Below, one piece after another: positions 22,384 through 34,407 of a DNA stretch of 64,000 bases. The stretch comes from Xylogone sp. PMI_703 (taxonomy: Eukaryota; Ascomycota; Leotiomycetes): NCBI GenBank assembly GCA_021399445.1, contig JAJTUQ010000003.1, forward strand, positions 930,001-994,000, given 5' to 3'. Positions within the stretch are counted from its first letter, which is position 1, and each line of letters begins with the position of its first letter. The notes under the pieces are model-generated. The model searched no databases and had not been told where the DNA came from. It saw only the letters and a program-made list of their open reading frames with translations. Both the position numbers and the translations under genes were made by a program.

Positions 22384-24524
22384 GACTGCCGCCGTATGGA
22401 GTAGCAAATCCTCTCTCAATCTCGATGGTAATTGAAAGTATTATGAGGAGAGAGCATATAATAACGGTAACTCTCTCAAAAAACAAAAAAATTCAAGTAA
22501 AAAGAGAACAGAGAGGTATATGTTTCAGTAAATCAAAGCTTCGGCAGTTGACAATTGAACGTCAACCAAGGGTATGGAAGCAGGACGGCCGTACAGCAAA
22601 CAACACCGATCAAAGGAAGAAGGTTGGGGCAAGATTAAGATGAAGCTGTGGAGAGAAAGGACGTCAAATAGGTAGAAGAGCTGGCAGTTGCAATCAAGCT
22701 CACCAATTTAGTTAAGCCAAACCCACCCGCCAACGACGGCAAGGGCAAGAGAAGTGCAGCACAGCAGAAGGGAAGGATGCATCAGACGCAATCGATCATT
22801 CCCATACTAAACTCTATTTCAGAAGCTCGAGCATCTGGAACCTCGAGGATTGGATGGACCGATACAAGCATCGGTAGAGGGACGGAAAGGGGATGAGAGC
22901 CGACTTGATGCACTACATGCGCCATAGCGCCTAATGTCCGCCCTTTAGGATGCCTGTAATAAGCCTCAACAATTCTTAGAGCCCGACCGGATGGGTCTGG
23001 GAGAGTTTCCGCCGACGGTGCTTGCGTCCACCGACACACAGACACCGCGAGCCCAAGGCCTTATCTCCGCACAAAAAAGAACCAAATAGCGCGCAATAGA
23101 GTAATATGTGCACCTAGAAATGCTCTGCTTGAGTATTGTATGGTGTCTTTTAAGAAGCCAACGTCCAAAATAGTCGAGATGAATAACCGGACTAGCATGG
23201 GATAAGACTGAAGGCGTATGGTGTGAGTGGGAACAACAAATTGCCTATGTTTTGCCCACCTATTGTGTCCCTCATTTTACGAGATACAGTAGCCCCCATA
23301 GAGCTGTCCTTATTGTCCTGCATGTTGGTAATACAGTAAGATGTTGGTTGGTCATCCCATATTCTCTCTGTGGGTGTGTGTTGGTGGCTGATGCAGTGTG
23401 CAGATGTGTGCTGCGGGATGGAATATTGAAGGCAAACCAGGCCCCTGAGGTCCCGAGTTCCCCTACTTGAGCTGGTACGGAGAGTACTTTTCTGCTTTCT
23501 TAAGCTGTGGCTGCTTTGCCTGTTTAGCATGTTGACTCAGCTTTAGTATCTGCACCTTCGCACTCGGGATAATAACCCTCTAGAACTTCAATGCCTCTGC
23601 TTTGTGTTCCTTGACAGCAAGCTGTCTTAGGAATTTTTAAAGAACGGATTGTACAGTACTCCGTAGTGCTTATCCTCATACCCACTCTTCCTCTCATTAA
23701 GAGCGCAACCAACACCCCGTGTTGTGTTGGGGGAACCACCGCAGGTCTTCCGTCTCGCGTATTTCCGTCACATTTCCCTTTTTTCCTTAGACCCAACTCC
23801 CTTATGCTTCGTTGCCCGGCTATTGGCCGAAGAGGCAACGCTCAGACTGCCGTATGAAATTGTGATCACGGATCATAGTAGCCAGGGGAGATGTTGGTTT
23901 CGACTTTCATCTCAGTTCTGATGCTGCTCACCCACGGGGTTTGCTATACTTACCAGCACGGCTGCAAACACGCTCATACCTCATCTCCCGTTTGTGACAG
24001 CTTCCTTCTCCAATGATTCCCACCGCCATCCAGTTCTGAGCACTCGTCATGCAAGAAAAAAGGTGCCTTCTAAGGCCGATGGCCGAAATTGACTATGACC
24101 ACTGGTATTTTCGCTCCTGTATCCTTCCATGGTTATGTTCCCAGAAGCAACGCCGTAATGGATGCTATTCTAATTGCCCACGATACGGACGACCCTGTCT
24201 CTGTTTCCATGTACGAGACCTCTATTACCTGGACCAGCAACTGCCAGCCCCCTGTCTGACAAACCAAGTTCTCTTAAAATTTTATCGGCCCAGGCATAAT
24301 CTCACCACTAAGAGAACTCGCTCGTAGTTAGGCGCGTCTATTACACTTGATATCGGTTCCAACGGTTTGGAATCGAGACTTGGAACAATCATGCTTGCCT
24401 TACCCGCTTTCCATTCTCTTTATTAACCAATACTTCGACTGCTTATCATCCAAACAATGCCCATGTATTCCCAACCCTCCACCATTCGCACTCTTTGTTC
24501 CTCTTGAACCTACCTCCCATCTAG
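22384..24524. other. Long intergenic region, no gene recognised
   Basis: About 2.1 kb. Short open frames on both strands (such as 22782-23045 minus, 23192-23530 minus and 24049-24327 plus) show no motif, no codon-structured conservation that I can recognise and no splice partners. CT-rich sequence at 24360-24520 resembles the leader of the following SAT4-type gene. Confidence 0.45.
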
Positions 24525-26262
24525 ACTCTCCAGTCATTCGTCACGGATTTGAATTCCACATTTGGCCTCCTGCCAGGCCAGTCTGCTCCTCTAGCAGTAC
24601 TAACCTCCACAAATCAAACTGGAGTGATAGTCATAACAACTGCTTTCGCCATAACTTTTGCATTAGTGTCAATTTTTATTAGGATCTTCATAAGGACGGA
24701 ATTTCAACGTGCATTTTCATTTGATGATCATTTTTCTCTAGTTTCAATTGTAAGATTTATACTTATTCTGTTGTTATAGTATGATTGGACGGATGTGAGA
24801 TAGAATACAACGAAGAAAGACACAAAAGAGAGACACAACGTCTGAGTTAAGTAGTAAACTTGTACTAACATTTCAATTAGGTATTTGCCACTATACAATC
24901 TACTTTAGTGTTTTTTGCATGCCACTATGGATTGGGGAAAACAATACATGATATATTAGGTGGTGACCTCGTATTGTTACAAAAGGCAAGATATCCTAGA
25001 TATTCCGGCTAAAATTTAACAAAACGCTGGCAGTTATCACACATATCTAATTGAAAACATATAGACTTCATACGCTAGTAACATCTTCTACATCATCACA
25101 CTCTGGTTAACGAAATGCTCCGTTGCCTTCCTCTTCCTACGCCTAACACCGGACAAGAAACACACCATGGCATCTAAGGTTATCCTTGCGATATCAACAT
25201 TATTCATGATTATTTCCGTGTTTATTGTATCATTGCAATGCAACTTATCACATCCATGGATATTTATTGGCGAGAAATGTTCTGGATTGGTGAATATATT
25301 CGAATTGTTTGAGTGTTTTCTGACTCCTGTGCTCACTTAACGATAGTTAGCGAGATGGCAGATAGTGGCTGTGTTTGACATCATCACTGAAATAGCACTC
25401 TTCTCGACATCTGTTTATATAGTCTACGGGCTACAGTTATCCCTTAGCAAGAAGTGTGTAGTAATCTTAGCGTTTGGTCTTCGTGTTCTGTGCGTCCCCT
25501 CTCTCTTTTCCCTCTCTTCCACCTTACTCTGGACACCTTATTACTAAGTTACAGGGATAAGTAATGCATCCCCCTAGCAAGTGGCAAGCTTGTATTCTAA
25601 TAATTTTTTCTGCCAACGCCATCTCCAAAAAATGAAACGGGTGGACTTGCCAGGGGTTGAACTATTTATCCTTTCACTACAGTATTCCCTAAAAACGCAC
25701 TATAATTAACCTATACCCGACCAACAGAATCATCTTCCCCATCGTCTTCCGTCTACACTATCTTTCTTCCTACTTCTCCTCCACCGATCCAACTCTCCAC
25801 AGCGTCTTCTCCCAAGTCTGCTGCCAAATCGAAATCAACTACGCCATCATAGCCGCCACAACCCCCTGCCTCCGTCCATTTATGTTCGCCCTCGCAACCA
25901 ACTACGGTGCTCCAGCACATAATAAGAGCTCGAGCGGCGTTCATCATAGTAGCGGGCGATCCCACACGGGACCGTCCGGCAATAATTACTCCCTCAGCAA
26001 AATCAAAGGATCACGAGCGGGGAGTAAATTCGGCACGAGCGGTAACCGCAGCATCCCGAGGAGCTACGATGATAATAATGAAGATAAAAACGGAAATAGT
26101 AGCGACACAGTGAAGACGCGATGGGATGAGATGGAGCATCACGCTTCTGTTGTTGTGGGTGATCAGAGGAGTATTCGGAGAGATGAGAGTAAGCAGATGA
26201 TTATAAGTAAGAATACGGAGTGGGTGATTGAGTATGGAGATCAGGGATATCATGGCATGTAG
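24525..26262 (+). CDS. SAT4/PTH11-type rhodopsin-fold integral membrane protein (5' end unresolved)
   Basis: Exons ending or starting at 24749, 24881-24985, 25065-25289, 25347-25489 and 25728-26262 join in frame. They reproduce the fungal rhodopsin-domain family (SAT4, PF20684): seven membrane segments, HYGLGKTIHDIL after TM2/3, LTKCSVAFLFLRL in TM4, DIITEIALF in TM6, and the TM7 string AIIAATTPCLRPFM. A 115-residue polar, Ser/Asn-rich cytoplasmic tail follows. Members are orphan receptors or membrane proteins, and PTH11-like relatives sense surface cues. Two oddities stand out. The second intron (24986-25064) begins GCAAG, a GC-AG intron. No ATG lies in frame between the upstream TAG (24522-24524) and the first membrane segment; the best-placed codon is TTG at 24549. 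Either a small upstream exon was missed or the start codon is lost. Confidence 0.75.
24986..25064 (+). other. GC-AG intron of the SAT4-type gene
   Basis: This 79-base intron starts AAG|GCAAGA and ends CATATAG, with TCTAATT as a likely branch site. Frame and family alignment (LLQK|TSYASN) require it, and no GT donor is available nearby. The G at +5 and AAG before the junction match the known GC-AG consensus. Confidence 0.75.
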
Positions 26263-26377
26263 TATGTTTATGTCGATTATGCTTAGGGGTGTCTTTTATT
26301 GGATTTTATCTCGTCGCCATTTGGGCCTAGGACAATCTCCTAATTAATATAACTAGTATAATATTATGATATATCAC

Positions 26378-26583
26378 TTGCTTAGTTGATTGATTATTTA
26401 TGGGTAATTACCATATTATTATACAGAGTAAGATCGTGATATTACTATATTCGGAAGGTCAGTTAACCCTTGAACATACCCTTGAATAACTATCATGAAT
26501 ATAATAAGATGGTCTGACTTTTACCACCAGAGTACGCCACTGTCTACCCATCTCATGTTGTTGCTGAAACACCGGATTGTATC
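26378..26583 (-). repeat. Right copy of the ~205-bp inverted repeat
   Basis: This 206-base block is the inverted partner of 17378-17580, and together they enclose 8,797 bases. It retains C/G at several positions where the left copy has T/A, and has three extra bases (TTA) in an AT-rich stretch. It sits in the 3' flank shared by the SAT4-type gene and the CYP52-like P450. Confidence 0.9.
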
Positions 26584-26793
26584 TAATCAGAATTGCTACT
26601 TAGCTCGCTAACCGAAGTCGAACTGACATTGTCTAGCAGCTTTAATCGGACAAACTCCACATAATGTGCGCAATATAATCCGGCTGTAGATTTGGTTTGC
26701 GAGTAAAGTGGGCCCGCGAGTGAACTGAGAGATAGGTTACTATCAAAATCAAAATATATTTGCCTGATTAAACACATTCTACGTAGTTGAATA

Positions 26794-28433
26794 TCAATAC
26801 GTCTTCTCATCATCAGCCTGTAGCGAAACAAGAACATTCTTTGGTGCTGTAGTCACGCTGTACTGATGGAGAGGTAAATTATTTGCGTCCATTTGTTTGA
26901 TCCCTCTGAATTTCTGCATAATTCGAGCGATAACATAGCCAGCTTCAGTCAACGCAAATTGTTGTCCTAGGCATATTCGGGGCCCGCCGTTGAATGGGAG
27001 ATATTCCCATGCGTGGCCCTTTTTCGATTCCCATCGGTCAGGATCAAACTCGTTAGCATCTTCGCCCCATATATCTTTACGTCTATGCATCACATAAACA
27101 GAGTATGAAACTTCCTGGCCTGCTCTGACATATATCGGAGAAGAGCCGTCGGGTCCTCCACCTTGAGGTAGCGTTGTATCTCGAGTTGCCTGGCGGAAGT
27201 TCAGAGGTACTGACGGGAAAAGCCGCAAAGTTTCATTCAGCACAGATTGCAAATATGTGCATGATTTCAGCTTGACAAATGTTATCTCTTGGGAATTTTC
27301 GTAAGTGCCAAAGTGGTTGATAATGTTAGCCCGTAATTTATTAAAGACTGCTGGGTGTCGTGCTAAGTTCCAAAATGTCCAGCCAAGAAGTCCTGCAGTT
27401 GTGTCCCTTCCTGCAAGCAGTATATTTAGCAACTGGCTCCGTAACTCTTCCACGTCATCCGTAAATTTGACGAGTTCGTCAAGAAAAATATAACGATCAC
27501 TCTTGTTGTCCGTACCTCGAGACTTATTCCTTTTCAGGGCCTGCTGAATGCAATAATCTGCAAAACGATGTATCTCTCGACAATCATCCTGGAAGGATTT
27601 TGGATTATATATCCAGTAAAAGTCGGAAAGACGAGCTCTGGCTCCGAGCACAGCAGTTCCTCGATCAAAACATGATGCAAGGGAAGACCAATTGAATTCA
27701 CCTCTGTTATCTGGACCTTGTTGGCTTGAGAGAGCAGCAGATTGAGAATGTATACTTTCTCCAAACAGGAACTCCGTAGCTGAATCAATGGTTAAACGGA
27801 AAAATAAAGGGCCTAAGTCAACGGCGCTAGTCCAACCTGTTATTGGCTCAGTGGGGAGATGCTGGAGTAAAGATTGAACATGTCGTTCTTCTAGAGCAAG
27901 GTCAGAGATCTGCTCCCGGGCAAACTGGGGCCGTAACATCGCTCGTGAGTGCTCCCTAAAAAATAACAGACCATTAGAATAATATGCTAATGTGACTTAA
28001 TGGAAAGTACCATACAAAGAGCTTACCAAACTGTACCGTCTGCCGTAAAGATCCCATTACCCAGCATCGGGAAGAAGTTGTTTCTTCTTTTTGGCCCTAG
28101 TTCAAAGTCTCGAAACTGCGTAGCGAGAACTGCCCGTATATTCACCGGGTCATGGGTTACAATAGTTGTGGAACCCAAAAGAGATAGTGAAAATGTGGCG
28201 CGGCCCATATCCTCATACTGTTTCATAACCTGCTGCGGAATGGTATTCTCCTTATCGGCTCTATTCATGTCGAGCACATTGTCGATTCCGAATATAAGTC
28301 GGTTAGCTTTGGCTGGAAGTGGTTTGCAGCCAAGACGACGAGCAGCATTTTTATGGCGCCAATGAGATATAAGGAAGTAAAGAATGAAAGCGGATAGCGC
28401 AAGGACGAAAGTTAAATAGATAAATTGATCCAT
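26794..28433 (-). CDS. CYP52-like cytochrome P450 (fatty acid/alkane hydroxylase type)
   Basis: Exons 28433-28027 and 27955-26794, with a 71-base intron (GTAAGC..TTTAG), give 522 residues. The start is the ATG beginning MDQFIYLTF, placing a membrane anchor at residues 3-24. An earlier in-frame ATG at 28523 would add 30 polar residues before the anchor. The I-helix motif is LAGRDTTA, the ExxR is ETLR in LNETLRLFPSVP, PDRWE follows, and the haem loop FNGGPRICLGQQFALTEAGYV is complete. The last two strings are characteristic of the CYP52/CYP539-like clan that omega-hydroxylates fatty acids and alkanes in the ER membrane. The fatty-acid link is by family only. It is convergent with the SAT4-type gene across the right inverted-repeat copy. 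Confidence 0.9.
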
Positions 28434-29678
28434 AATGTAGTATTGAAGATACTTATGAGATGAGACTGAATAGCTACTGCATTTATGCCGGAATGAAACC
28501 ATAGTACAATGGGACTCGCGCATATTTCTATCCAGAGGAATTACAACTGATTTCGTGTGAACAATTAGTGATTCAGCTGACAGTCTACTGTAGCAAGCAT
28601 AGAACCATGTTTATACCCGAATGTCCGAAGGTTGACCTGAGGATTCCACTCAATTTTCTTTGTGGCAACACCCGAAGCGCCGAAGGAAAGACCCGGTACC
28701 CAGTGATGTGTAGGCACCGAGGGATGGAATCAATACTCGGAGCTCGGTTCATCAGGAAAAGAATAAACTGTCCAACTAACCATAACGGCTTAGAATGGTT
28801 GTCAAGGATTAAGTCTCTCTGAACTTCAAGCAAATCATTCTCATCTAATGATGCGGCTAGAGTATAGCTATATATTTATCTCTAACAGTACAAAACTATA
28901 TCGAATGGATACTATTTTCACAGATCTAAAACAGTTAATCTATTTTAATCTTCCGCTAAATACACACAGAGCTAGCTAAGCTTTTGAGTCAATGAGACAA
29001 CATAAAGCTTACTGCACGATCAAAATAATCAAATAAGATTACCTTTTTCAACTAGTGACAATTAGGAGTAGAATAAGTATATTGCATAATTATGAGTTAC
29101 TGAAATCTTCAATGTATATGAGAGTAAGAGGATTCTTGAAGCCTAGTAACCATATTGTCTTGAATGAATACTTATCGAGCTTAATAGGTGCCGATTCCAT
29201 ATACGGAATTCTTTGCGCGTTCAATTTTCGCACACCAGATCTTTAGCTAAAACGGTCGTTTGAATCTGGGGGCAATAGCGGGATCTCGTTGATGAATAAA
29301 TTTCAACTACTGTTACTAAGACTAGAACGGCCATCATTGCGCGTTTCTACTTCGGCAATTGAATAACAACTACAAAACCTAGATGTAAGTGGCATGACCC
29401 AGCCACAGGCTTCGGGAGTTTAAACCAGTCAACACTGCGCGTTCCAGATACACTGATCGGCTTTTAATAAGAGTTCGGTATCCATACCTAAAGTAGCTCA
29501 TAAAATGCAAATAGAAAGAGAAGAAAATGATATGATTGTCATTCTTGGCTGTTTCAATAATTTATTTAATGAAAAGCATAACCAAGTTAGAATAGAGTGG
29601 CAATTTGATGGGCGAATACAGGATATATTGAACATACTAGCCTTCTCGCATATCCATATCATTTCATATTGCTCAAAC
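28434..29678. other. AT-rich intergenic region between divergent genes
   Basis: About 1.2 kb between the CYP52-like P450 (minus) and the DUF3445 gene (plus), so it probably holds both promoters. No convincing coding frame is seen. A longer in-frame ATG for the downstream gene exists at 29505 but would put a polar extension before its membrane segment. Confidence 0.5.
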
Positions 29679-31228
29679 ATGAGCTTCCAAATAAACTCTC
29701 TTCAACTGTGTTCGGTGATTTTCTGTTTCACTGTTATATTGCTTATATATGGTCCATCACGGCTGATTCTCCAATATTACCTCAAGCTCTTCACAAATGC
29801 TAGAGAAGCGCCACAGCCAACTGGACTAAAACATTTACACGATCTTCCTCCATCAAGGGTACGCTTTATTGATGATAGCAAAGGCATCACGTTTCGCAAA
29901 AGCATATCCACTTCATCACTTATCGGAACATCTAACACTGCAACCGGCTTCTCAGCTGCAGACATACAGAGTCTAGGCGAATTTCCAAATTATGCCAAGC
30001 TCTCAGGAATACCACTTCCTACACCGTATCCGGAATTTGACCACCAAAAAGCAATGCCACGACCATATCGACCGTTCCGCTGGCCTCATCACCAAACAAT
30101 GAGTCAGATTCCTTACCAAATATACAAGCGACTATTCTAATCATCATTAGGTTTGAACAAATTTGAACCGGATTACTGGGTAGAATTTGACCGTCACTAC
30201 GTACGTAATCTCAACAAGCGTAAAGCTCTCTATGACAAATATGGAAAAATTGTTCTAGATTATATGCCAGGATATGAGATATACTGTACAGAGCTGATGG
30301 AGATGATTGTGCAATTTATCTGCACACGATACCCTCATTACTTCACACTGGAGCAGTCAGAAACTCAAGTAGTATTACACAACCGGATCATCAACACAAA
30401 AACAGATGTCAGATCAACGCCCCCACTCATTGTTCTGCTAGAAAATGTCCCTGAGGATTTCACCATCATGGTACGAAACCCGGAAAATGGCCAGTATTAT
30501 CTCCGTGGCGGCATCGTTATGTCATCCTTCGGTTGGACTGTAGCGACGAAAATCGGGCGACCATTAGATGAAATCCATGAACACGTGCCACTATATAAAG
30601 AGAAGATGCTTCTTTCTATGAATCGGTAAGCATATATCTAAGTCCTTATTTGATCTCATTGTCAGAACTAATAGTGTTCATCTAGTTTCTTTGCGAATTT
30701 ACCTACAGAACGTGCTATACAACGTGGCAGCTGGACTATCACCCCGGGCCAAGTCCTTTTTACTCCTCCAGGGCACTCTAGGCTCTCTGGATCATTTTTT
30801 AAACAGGTTACTCCTTATCTTTAGTTACCACACAGAAAGAGCTTCAGGATCTAACCGGGCTGTGGTTTTAGGATCCTGAACTAGATATTAATAACATCTA
30901 CTTGCGTGTAGATTGGCAGACTGTCCGTCGATTGCCAGTATCTGGTGCTCTAGTATTTAATTTTAGAGTTCTCTTCACACCATTACCTGACTTAAGAGAA
31001 GAACCATTCATTCCAAAGCTGTGCTTGAAGTTTCTAGAAGAAGGTTCATCTATTCTAAATAAAGGCACGCTACCAGTTGAGCACAAAGCCATCCCGATGT
31101 TAAAACAGTGGCACCAAGAGCAGGTTGAAGCAAAGTTAGTTCCAGAAAATTGGGAAGTTGGAACTCTCGAAGAAGCCCCATTCTTCCCTGGTTGGAAGGA
31201 AAAGTGGATAAAGCAACAATCATGCTAG
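29679..31228 (+). CDS. DUF3445 (haem-dependent oxidative N-demethylase-like) protein
   Basis: Exons 29679-30102, 30151-30625, 30686-30806 and 30872-31228 (introns 48, 60 and 65 bases) give 458 residues. An N-terminal membrane segment covers residues 8-30, after which the DUF3445/HODM-like region (PF11927) starts at PYRPFRWPHHQTM. It continues through ELMEMIVQFICTRYPHYF, LLENVPEDFTIM, VMSSFGWTVATKIG, IQRGSW and LRVDWQTVRRLPVSGA. Bacterial relatives (dimethylamine-metabolising HODM) use a haem b centre for oxidative N-demethylation. Fungal members are common and largely uncharacterised, so the substrate is unknown. All splice junctions restore the frame and no lesion is seen. The anchor suggests location at the ER or another internal membrane. 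Confidence 0.85.
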
Positions 31229-31731
31229 ATGACTGTCTGGATCGGTTGATGGACGTTTAGTGAAGGAAAGCCCCCGCCAATTTCGGGTTGGTTTGGACTA
31301 TCCACCCTTTCTACAAGGCAATTGTAATAATGAATAAATTGTTCTTCGTAGCTGAATTACCATCTATTAAGTTTATGCTAAGATCTTATAATTCTTATTA
31401 AATTAATCATAATTTAAAATAAGTGATTAGAATCAAAGCAGTAAAGAAATTAAGCCAAAGGGTAAGTGTAGACATATTCTCAGGTTTAACTTTATAGTTT
31501 AGACAAAGCGTTGGGTTTTCATAAGCTGTCCACATCCGACTTATTCCCATTTAATCTTGCGTGTAGTATTGACGAAATGATACGAGATAGGACATACTAT
31601 AAACTTCTTTTGCCGGTATGATTTTCATTATCATGACCTTATTTTTTCTATAATTATATTAGGAAGGCAATAAATCATGGGTTAAGTATTAAAAGAAGCC
31701 AAAATCAACGTAATGACTCCTCCGCTGTGCC
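31229..31731. other. Intergenic, convergent 3' flanks
   Basis: AT-rich 500-base stretch between the 3' ends of the DUF3445 gene and the FLVCR-like transporter. No feature was recognised. Confidence 0.55.
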
Positions 31732-33309
31732 TCAGTCAAGCCTACTGTCAGCTTCCATCCGCCTCATCGTGAGATACTTGGCGCGTCCAAAGCAGCCCAG
31801 AAACATTGGTACAGGCATAACTACCATGGCAATAACTCCTTGAAATACTAACGCACGGTACATATTTCCAGGTGGTCGCGTGGAACCGTTATCCGCCGAG
31901 CCATCATTGATCCCTGGGTCTCTGAGTGCGTTAGCTACAATAATGAATAGCCCCCCTAGGAGCTGGCCGCCGGCCCAGCTGAGTGTGCTAGTGACTTCAG
32001 GAGAGACTGGATGCGTGATCTCAATGAGAAATTCTAAGATGATTGGTAACAAACTGAAAGAAGCTCCACCTAGAGCGCCGAGGATGACGAGTGGGGCAAC
32101 CAGAGTCCTTGTTTGGGGAGCCCATATGAAGGTCAAGTAACTCAAGGCAATAATTGGTATAAATATCTTAGTGCTCAACACAAAAGATTTGGTACGGTCA
32201 ATGATGGGCGAGGAGATCGCCGCAATAACAAGGCCCGCGATGATAAGAATTCCACCAGCAAGCCCTGCATTATCCTCCGAGTATGAGTAAGGTTGTAGAA
32301 TCTGGTTGATCACAGAGGCGACAGTGTTGAAAAGAGCAACGTAGAAGGTAAATGGGATGATGACCATCCAGAATTCGGGGCTCTTGGCTAAAGCGTAAAG
32401 CGACTTCGAGAGCGCTTGCTTTGGCTCTGTAGCAGAAGGAGCACAAGGTCCCGGCGGTCTAGCTGGGAGAAAAAAAGACGGGATTGTTGCAACGGAAGAC
32501 TAAAGCCCCATATCTTGTTAATATCTGCATTCTGATGCGGGAGATGGATGTGAATTATATACCCACAACTATTGATATGTACAACACCATACTTGGGATA
32601 TCGTTAGCCTTGCTAGCCCAGGCGGGATCGATTAATTGTGCCAACGCGCCGCCTAATGGACTGGAGAGACTCATGAGGGCAGTCGCCATAACTCGTCCTT
32701 TGCTTGTGAACCACATATCTGAATAACGTGTTGGTGCGCACAAGACAAAGGGCTGAGACAGACCTGTCAATATCTGCCCTACCAAAACTGCTGCGAAGTT
32801 GCCGTGGTGTCCCGCTATCGTGCCTACGTACCGGACCCAATTTCCTAGGAGTATAAACGTGGATGCGTAGATAGTAGCTAACTTTGGGCCTCCACGGTGG
32901 AGGACACGGATAGCAAGGGGGGTTGTGATGCAAAATGCTAAAAGAAAGGATGTGCTCAGCCAATTGACTGCAGTTGTGGAAATTTCGTAGTACTGAGCAG
33001 CCGTCGTCGAGTTTGCAGCGTAGGTGAGCCACTAGCCAAAACAAAAAGAAGCCATTAGATGTGCCCCTTACTAGATAAACCAAAACATTGAAACCTATGT
33101 GAATACCATATCTAGGCTAACTCGAGAAAGGATTCGGTCTTCCTGGAACAACTCACATCCCAACTGACTATAATGTTCAGGAGAACTAGTTGAAAAACTC
33201 CAAACCAGCGCCTCTTGTATACTTTATACTCAACGGTCTCTCCCGCAAAGATATCCACGCGGCCAGATTGATTCTCAGAATTGTCCTTCAGACCACCAGT
33301 GTTAGTGTT
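31732..33309 (-). CDS. FLVCR-family MFS transporter, N-terminus damaged or unresolved
   Basis: Exons ..33309-33157, 33031-32567 and 32499-31732 (introns 125 and 67 bases) encode at least 461 residues. Family strings include VYKRRWFGVFQLVLLNIIVSW at TM1, INWLSTSF reading as VNWLSTSF here, GNWVRYVGT, and GQILTGLSQPFVLCAP at TM4. A central loop PSFFLPARPPGP precedes the second six-helix half. Animal FLVCR1/2 move choline and haem-related cargo; fungal relatives are uncharacterised. The only upstream in-frame ATGs (33327 and 33318) are cut off by TGA at 33312-33310, five codons after the first. No other ATG precedes the first membrane segment. Either a nonsense change disables the start or there is an unseen upstream exon. 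The rest of the frame is intact. Confidence 0.78.
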
Positions 33310-33327
33310 TCACCCCATTTTTGCCAT

Positions 33328-34407
33328 ATTGTAGTCGTTTCTTACTTCATCAAATATTTCAGTATCACAGTTATTTGACCCGTAGGTTTCCACATTCTGG
33401 AGTTGATAAGATACACTCTCCATGTATTCGCAGTCCCTAATGCTACTTAAAACCATTGGAGGTCAGCGGCTGTTAGGTCAGAACTAAGTAAAATCTCTCT
33501 CAGCAGCCAGAAGGTTAGATCTTGGTCTTTAATATTATCTTCCTATGCTGTATTTGGGGGTAACTTTCCGGGGTATATATCTTGTATAACAAGGTTTCTG
33601 ATGAGAATGAAGAATCTGGAAGAGGGAAGGCAGCAACCAGAAAACAGGGCATTATCTCTTCCGAATATATACCCTAATTTGGATGCCATTCGCACCTCCG
33701 AAAATGAGGGGGAACACACCCTCGTGCAGAGCCCCGTTCGTCTCACCTAAAACACTCTCGTATCAAAGTACCTGAACATGTCCTCAGGCGCAGCGAGCAG
33801 ATCTTACATCGTTTCCTCACTTCTTAGACGATCAATTACTTAAGTCAATTGATGTAATGCCAATCATACAGTGCACAGGTACGGTGATGTGTAGCGTATG
33901 CAAGCAGCTGGACTGGGGGATGCCTTATGCATCTAAGAAATACGCAGGTCGAATCTGAGATTAAACCTAGCACTACATATATTACTACATTTAGAATGCA
34001 TTGCGCGTGTGCGGAGATCGCGCCGAATACCGAATAGCAATGCACTAGCTGGACTATTTTTGGAAACGATTGCGCCTTAAGATGACAGATGTGGATGCTG
34101 GTCAACATCCCGCCCTTGATCTCACAGTTCGAAAGGGACATTTGTAGGCAGACTTTGTTGACCGTATATTGGTGGGGCAATGGAGAAGGTTTATTTAAAC
34201 TATAATCGTAATTTGCGAACAAATATTAGCATAAAACGGAGTTAATGTTACCAGCCCACTTAGAGTCATCATTTTCACGGCATAATAGCTGAGTTAGATG
34301 TATAATATTATATCAGCAAAAACTACTTATTTGATTAAGATAAGTTGATTAACCGATCAATTTCAACTTGTACAACATTACATTATACACCTTGAATCTC
34401 CAAACGC
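33328..34407. other. Intergenic region, nothing recognised
   Basis: About 1.1 kb between the FLVCR-like gene and the alpha/beta hydrolase, which are divergent, so it probably contains both promoters. Short frames on the minus strand (33543-33746 and 33845-34222) show no domain. Confidence 0.5.

Noticed and set aside
30686..30880. Apparent stops in the DUF3445 gene
   Set aside because: A 65-base intron (30807-30871) joins FFKQ to DPELDI in frame, so the gene is intact.
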